A stretch of 64,000 bases of DNA, taken from Panicum virgatum. Taxonomy: Eukaryota; Streptophyta; Magnoliopsida; Poales; Poaceae. Where the stretch lies: the NCBI RefSeq assembly GCF_016808335.1, contig NC_053149.1, positions 56,225,922 through 56,289,921 on the forward strand. Reading direction: 5' to 3'. Below are positions 58,472-64,000 of the stretch, piece by piece. The translations under genes and the position numbers were made by a program. The number at the start of each line of letters is the position of its first letter. The first letter of the stretch is position 1. The notes beneath the pieces are model-generated. The model ran no database searches. It had not been told where the DNA came from and saw only the letters and a list, made by a program, of their open reading frames with translations.

Positions 58472-60931
58472 AGCTTGGGCCTCCGCATTGCCCTCCGCAC
58501 GGGGCGACTCGGCGGCGCCCCCAGCCTCCGCCGCCGCGTAGCGCCCATCTCCACCTCTTTCCTCGCCGTGGTCGGAGGTGTCCGCCCGGAAGCCCGCGCA
58601 GCCCCGAGGAAGACGGCGGCGAGGACTTCGCATGGGCTGGCCGCGAGCTCCGCCGTGCGGGGGCGGCGCGCTGTCAGCCGGCGTCGAGTTGCTGTGCGCG
58701 GGCGGTGCGCCGGATCCGCGGCACCGATGGCCGGATCCGGGCCCTCCACGGCCGGATCTGGCATGGAGCGCCGGCGGCGAGGCCAACGGAGGCTGCGGTG
58801 GTGGAGTCGATGCGGCAGGATTCCGCGTGCGGCGGAGTTGGTGTCCTCGTTTCTTGGCATCCTCAGTGGTGACGGTGCGAAGCGCGGGGCTGCGCGCATC
58901 GGCGTGGAGCGAGCTGCCCTCGCGCGGCAACGGCCTCGACGCGGGGCGTGCGGCGTCCGTGCGGCCGGCGAGCAGCCGCGGCGGGGGGCTCGCGGCAGCA
59001 TCGGCGTGGTGGAGGCTGAAGGCGGCGACTGCGAGCTTTGTGTCCAAAGGAACTGCGCGGCCGGGGTGCTCGCCGGTGCAGGCGGCAGACGGCGAGGCTG
59101 GTCGGCGGGGCTCCTCCGGCGACTTGGTGGCCGGATCGACCATCCCCATGGCCGGTTCTGCGGCCGTGGGGGACGGCCGCACGCGGACGGAGATGCAGGC
59201 GGCGGTCCGGCGTCCGGGGACCCGTCGTACCGGGTGTCCGCGCGCCCTGGAAGTGGTGACAGTGGCCTCAACGCAGGGCGTGGTTCCCGGTGTGTTCGTC
59301 GTTCCCGGCAGTGGCGGCGACAATGCGGGGCGCGGGGCCGCGCGTGGCGGTGGTGTCGGCGCGGGGCTTGCGCGCGGTGTCGGTGTCGGCGTTGGCGTGG
59401 GGCAAGGTGCCCGCGCGCAGCGGCTGCCTCGGCGTGGGAGTGCTTCCCTCGCGCGGAGGCAGCCTCGGTGGCGGGCGTGCGGCATGGTTGCGCGACACTA
59501 CTTGCGGCGATCAAAGTGGAAGTGCAGTTCGGCGGCATGGCGTGTGGAGGCGCGGCGGCGGTGTCGTCCCGGACGGGCTGTCGTGGCCTTGGTGTCAGTT
59601 TTGCCACGCCATGCGCGTGCAGTTTGGGGTTGGAATGCTCTGGGCGAAAGCCCTCGCCGGCGTTGCTGGTGGGATGACGGCGGCGTCCTTGACGTCGTTT
59701 TCCTCGTTGGGGGCGTCATTTTTGAGCTATAACTCTGCTGCACTGGGTTCTCTGGGTGAAAACCCTGTCCTCTGACGAGCGACGGCGGCACTCTTGGCGT
59801 CGTGCCCTTCTTGAAGGTGTCATCTTTAGAGACACAGCTCGATGTGTGGCTTCGCCGGTCCTTGGTCATTAGCGGCTTCTACTGGGGGTCGATATTTCCG
59901 CTGCTTAGCAAGATGGAAGGGTGTTGCTAAGCCCACGCGGAGGCGATCGCTGCCTTGGTGGCGGCCAGGGGTTGTTGCTTGATTATCGGTTGACTGCTTG
60001 CAGCGGACCGCGGCGGCTGGCGTTGCTTGGCAACGGTCAGTGCGGTGTGGGACGATGTCGGATGATGGCGCTCGCGGCACCGGCATCATGGGACAACTTG
60101 GCTTGCAGCGGACTGCGGCGGATTGCTCAGCCTGGCTGTGGCCTCTTGGTGCGGTACAACGTCAAAAGATGGCACAAGCGACTTCCCTGTCTCGCCGTTA
60201 TGGCGGCGGTGGCTAGATGCGAGGGTAAAGCAACGAGGCAAAATCGAAACTGAGGCGTTGGCATGGCGGTTTGTTAGAGACCTGGTGGAACGGGGCATCT
60301 TTGTTCACCACTCCGATGGTGACTTCTGAAACGGATCCTGGGCGTAGAGTTATGTGACGGGTGTGGCGAAGCCCCCGTGTGCAGATGTGAGAGGTGGAGT
60401 CCAACAGCAGAAGCGGCGAGGCCCCCGCGCGTTGTGTTATCGTGGTGGCGACTGCGTGGCAGTCTACGAGTGGCTCGAATCCAGTGTTGTTCACTTCGTC
60501 GGGTGGTGCATTTGGTTGCAGCGGCATCGCGGCGAAGGATCCTGCATGGCGGCGACCCTCTTGGTGCGGTGGTGTCCGCCTCTTTGTTCTTTTTCAACGT
60601 CGGGTCACACCGAAGTTTTTCGACGATTACAAGAGTGTGAAGTGCGGATGGGTGCTGCTATACTGTTTCGACTTTGTTGCCGTTTTGTGTGGAGTGGTTA
60701 CCACTGGGCCTCTGGAGGTAGTTTCGAGTTCTCCTCGTGTTGATGACCCAATCCAACCGAGTTGAGTTGTTGTGTTACCCGTGTTGACATCCCAATCCAA
60801 CCGGGCGAATCTTTGTTTTTTTCAATTTCTTTTTATTTCCTGGCTATGGTCTCCCAGGGCCGTAGACTTATATTTTCTCTTCTATATCAATGAAACTCGC
60901 ACTATCTTATGAGGTTCATTCAAAAAAACAG
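58472..60931 (+). mobile_element. GC-rich non-LTR retroposon, 2.46 kb
   Basis: Ends in ATATCAATGAAACTCGC...CATTCAAAAAAACAG and is flanked by TACTGTGGGG-CGT (58459-58471) and TACTGTGGGGGCGT (60932-60945), a 13-14 bp target duplication with one added G. The 3' 500 bp are homologous to 37271-37740 (minus strand). The 5' 1.3 kb is above 70 percent GC with overlapping open frames on both strands but no RT, endonuclease or other domain. Best read as a LINE 3' part or a non-autonomous passenger of a LINE. Confidence 0.72.
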
Positions 60932-61199
60932 TACTGTGGGGGCGTTGATCCATGGTCCACAGGAAAAGGCCATGGCTCCGCTGTTGCCTCCTGCTTGACA
61001 GTTTCACGGCCCACCACGTCGGCAACCAACGCCTGGGTCTACCTTTTATGGCCTCCTAGGGATGCAAGTCTAGACTCGTACTGCTACTCTCTTTTTTTTC
61101 CTCTTTCATTTTTTTTCATTCTCACCTCCTAGCGATTTTCCTCTTTTTTTTCATCTTTCATTCTCACCTCTCGCCTGGCATCAACTCATCTCTCTCTTA

Positions 61200-61429
61200 G
61201 GGGGTGTTTAGTTCTCAAAAAAAGTTTCTATAGCATCCGTCACATCGAATTTTTGACACATATATGAAGTATAAAATGCAGCTAAAAAAACTAATTACAC
61301 AATTTAATTGATTATCATGAGCAGAATCTTTTAAGCCTAATTAGTCCATAATTGGATATTATTTGTCAAGTAACAACGAAATGTGTTACAGTATCAAAAC
61401 CCAAACTTTTTCACCAACTAAACACACCC
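61200..61429. mobile_element. Tourist MITE (PIF/Harbinger), 230 bp
   Basis: Ends GGGGGTGTTTAGTT and, inverted, GGGTGTGTTTAGTT; 3 bp target duplication TTA (61197-61199 and 61430-61432). AT-rich, non-coding interior. All classic Tourist features. Confidence 0.93.
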
Positions 61430-61505
61430 TTAATAGCCGAATAGGCCGGGGGTGTGCGAGTAACGCTGAAGTTTATGGAGACATTCGAAAAATTAATTAA
61501 TCTTA

Positions 61506-61984
61506 GGCCTTGTTTAGATGCGAAAATTTTTGGATGTAAAATACTGTAGCACTTTCATTTGTATTTGGTAATTATTGTCCCGCCGTGGGTTAACTAGGCT
61601 CAAAAGATCCGTCTCGCAAATTATAGTCAAACTATATAATTAATTATTTTATTTAACTACATTTAATATTTTATATATACTCCCTCCGTCCCTAAATAAC
61701 TGTCGCTTTCGCTTCCTGAGAAGAAACTTTGATGAATTTTATATAAAAATATATTAACATTTATGATACATAATTAATATCATTAGATAGATCTTTTAAT
61801 CTAGTTTTTTAATAAATTTATTTGGAGATACAATTGTTGTATATTTTTTCTACAAATCGAGTCAAACTTATGGCACGCACACCGACGACGACAGTTAAAA
61901 AGGAACAGAATGAGTACGTTCAAAGATTCGATGTGATGAAGAATTTTGTAAAATTTTAGAATTTTGAGTGCATATAAATAAAAT
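61506..61984. mobile_element. Tourist-like MITE, split by a Stowaway MITE
   Basis: The left half starts GGCCTTGTTTAGATGCGAAAA after TTA (61503-61505) and runs to 61679. The right half resumes at 61917 with GATTCGATGTGATGAAGAATTTTG and ends with the diverged GTGCATATAAATAAAA. The right terminus is decayed, so the end is approximate. Confidence 0.7.
61680..61914. mobile_element. Stowaway MITE (Tc1/Mariner), 235 bp, nested
   Basis: Ends CTCCCTCCGTCCC and, inverted, CTCATTCTGTTCC, with the TA dinucleotide duplicated at 61678-61679 and 61915-61916. Inserted into the Tourist-like element 61506-61984. Confidence 0.85.
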
Positions 61985-62486
61985 CTCATCACTACACGGG
62001 CAAATCATTCTCACTGCAGCAGCAGCATTAACAACGGCGGGAGCAGGAGGTTGCTGGACGTCGCCGTTAACAGCTTGCCTAGGCCCACGCCGGATGCGGC
62101 CAAACCCCCCCCCCCCCCCCCCCCCGCACGTGGGGTGTCCGGCCAGCTTCACACCTCGCCCACCACCCCCACTCCACGGATGCTGATTATACAGTCAACT
62201 TAATTTTACAATCTCACGGTCGATCCCACCCACTCGTTAGACTCCACGGACGCTCGCCCCCTTCCTCACGCGCCCCACCTTTTCCTCTGCTCCCCTTTCC
62301 GCTTTCCCCTCTTTCTTCCTCACGCGCCTCCCACCCAGGCAGATCCATGGCGGCGGGCCAACCTTGACGGGCCAACCGCTCCGCCCAACCAAGACGAGCG
62401 GCGCGATGGCGGGGACCGCGAGCAGCAACGGCGGGCACCGCGAGCGGCAGCGGCGGAGCGGACGGAGGGGAGCGGCGCGGCGGCGG
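61985..62486. other. Non-coding DNA with a C homopolymer
   Basis: A run of about 20 C lies near 62106-62125, then CT-rich and GC-rich DNA up to the LTR at 62487. No gene is recognised. Confidence 0.5.
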
Positions 62487-64000
62487 TGAAAGGCCCTTGT
62501 TTGGTTTTGGTAATTGAGTGACAACTTAGGTGGACTAATAAGTGTTTATGTCGAGATACACAGGAGATTAGTCCACACAAAGACACTAATATGAGCGACA
62601 TGTGCCATGGAGGAGAAATGGCTAAGGGTTGATGCTATGCTCATATAGTGTGATGGAGGAACTCATTGCATATGAGACATGACATGAAGTTATGTGACCA
62701 AAGTGGAGAAGATCAAGACAAGGCTTGGCTTGATGGACCGGTTGCAATGGAGAAGGGCAAGTCAAGGCTTTGAAGTGAGGGACCGCGAGGCGGTGAAGCT
62801 TGGGCAAGATTTGGCGCCGATGGACCGAGACAACGGTGAAGAGCGAGCAAGGTCAAGATCGATGGACCAAAGAGGTCATGTGATGATATGGAGTGGATCA
62901 TATCATTCAAGAAAGATCAAGCCAAGTGTTGACTCATGATGATGATCAAAAGACTTGATGGAGTTTGGTGCTTGTGTGGCATCAATATTTGGGAAGATGA
63001 AATGGAATGCGCAAGGCAAAGGTATGACTTGTAGGGCATTTCATTTCACCAGTCAAAGGTTGTGTAGAGAAGTGCATGACCGGATTTAGGATAGATGGCC
63101 GTACTATCAAGAGGGGCAAACTTGTTTGCATATCGGTGATTTAGTGTCACTTGAGCGATCTAACATTGCGTTGTTGCTAGAATCGAGTGGCGTGGTGTGA
63201 TCAAGTGAAAATCCTTTGAAAATGATTGTGAAATGCTAACACACATGCATATGGTGTTGTTCACGTGGTTGTGTTGGCACATTTGCAAAGGAGAAAGAGT
63301 TGGAGTTGATGTTGATCAACTTTGGGAAGCAAGAAAGGTTTTTCGGTTTTCTCCGGAAATTAGGTGGTCTCTTGGAGTGGAATACTGCTTTGATCCATTG
63401 TGTTTTGGATCAAGTATTCAGTTGGGTTGTGTAGCCCTCTGAATTAGCTTTCCATAGAGTCCAAGATCACCTAATTTGAACTTCGGAGCTAAGAGTTATG
63501 ACTGTTTTACCGAGGTACATTTCTGCTGGAAATATACCTGCGGACGGTCCGCTCAAGGGGCGCGGACGGTCCGCTCAAGGGGGGCGGACGGTAAGTCGTT
63601 ATCTCGGATGAGCTCGAACAGAACTGTTTTTGGCTCTGTTGGTGGTCCAAAATGAACTGCGGACCGTCCGGTCCATGGGGGCGGACCGTCCGCCTTTAAA
63701 AGCTGGAACGGGCGCAGAAACTTGGTAGTTCTGTCTTGGGTGTCCAAAATGAACTGCGGACCGTCCGGTCCATGGGGGCGGACGGTCCGCCTTTAAAAGC
63801 TGAAACGGGCGCAGAAACTTGATAGTTCTGTATTGGGTGTCCAAAATGAACTGCGGACCGTCCGGTTCTTGGGGGCGGACGGTCCGCCCCCTACTGAAAA
63901 TTCTGGGACAGAAACACTGCGGTTTCTGTGTGTGCTCACTTTTTGACCTGCGGACAGTCCGCCCCTGGGGAGCGGACAGTCCGCCGGTCACTTCCAGATT
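62487..64000 (+). mobile_element. Copia (Sirevirus-like) LTR, start only
   Basis: Starts TGAAAGGCCCTTGTTTGG, then TTTTGGTAATTGAGTGACAAC, similar to the solo LTR at 12930. It extends beyond the window. It holds clusters of near-palindromes GCGGACCGTCCGG and GCGGACGGTCCGC (63540-63980), comparable to the palindromic repeats known from Sirevirus LTRs. Lineage is inferred from these features only; the other LTR and the interior are not visible. Confidence 0.6.
63640..63895 (+). repeat. 97 bp tandem repeat with GCGGACCGTCCG palindromes
   Basis: AATGAACTGCGGACCGTCCG occurs at 63651, 63748 and 63845, giving a 97 bp period and nearly three copies. Each unit carries a GCGGACCGTCCGG box and an inverse GGCGGACGGTCCGCC box about 10 bp apart, able to form a strong hairpin. 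Further single boxes lie at 63541-63595 and 63950-63985. Confidence 0.92.

Noticed and set aside
58453..59732. Overlapping 380-460 codon frames on both strands
   Set aside because: They lie in the GC-rich part of a retroposon, encode Ala/Arg/Gly/Pro-rich text without domains, and occur in several frames at once.
63540..64000. Regularly spaced short repeats resembling a CRISPR array
   Set aside because: The repeats are part of a 97 bp tandem unit in a plant LTR; spacers are not unique and the genome is eukaryotic.

Overview
The window is nuclear DNA of a grass (Poaceae), probably panicoid. The evidence is intron-rich plant genes with GC-rich first exons, and a dense load of typical grass transposons: Copia and Gypsy LTR elements, hAT, MULE, PIF/Harbinger and Tc1/Mariner MITEs, and non-LTR retroposons with poly(A) tails. 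The species cannot be fixed from sequence alone. There is no prokaryotic content and no CRISPR, and I recognised no tRNA or rRNA.

Three host genes have readable structure. (1) A LAMP1/AMP1-type glutamate carboxypeptidase (M28 family) lies on the minus strand, 12621-32605, in 12 exons. Its coding parts add up to 744 codons including the stop. Exon 1 and exon 5 are split by transposons, and the last intron is swollen to about 15 kb by a Copia-type solo LTR that itself contains a 13.4 kb Gypsy element. (2) A small acyl-CoA thioesterase (hotdog fold) lies on the plus strand, 45766-46496, in 3 exons, intact. (3) A LysM receptor-like kinase of the LYK3 type lies on the minus strand, 47516-53947, in 11 exons and 671 codons, intact; a hAT element sits in intron 1. 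Minor gene pieces are an unidentified coiled-coil reading frame split by a large LTR element (804-1146 and 9764-10249) and an NPF/POT transporter fragment (33097-33324).

Layout: 1-803, end of a Copia element (minus strand). 804-10249, host reading frame split by a LARD-like non-autonomous LTR element (1147-9758, LTRs of about 3.1-3.3 kb). 10250-12620, MITEs and non-coding DNA. 12621-32605, the carboxypeptidase gene with nested elements; the Gypsy element (Tat lineage, with a second RNase H and an antisense gene) covers 14259-27674. 33-45 kb, gene-poor with MITEs, retroposons and an unusual 1.4 kb degenerate repeat array. 45.7-54 kb, two convergent intact genes. 54-64 kb, transposons, including a 3001 bp hAT element with perfect 8 bp target duplication, a 2.46 kb GC-rich retroposon, nested MITEs and the start of another Copia-type LTR.

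The strongest observations rest on insertion archaeology. Removing an element plus one target duplication restores an open reading frame at three independent places, and many elements have exact target duplications. I found no evidence for a wholly new biological system. The best leads are the carboxypeptidase gene hit by several elements, the antisense gene with its own promoter-like TATA inside the Gypsy element, three poly(A)-only micro-insertions (one duplicating a splice acceptor), and the 38.8-40.1 kb array.
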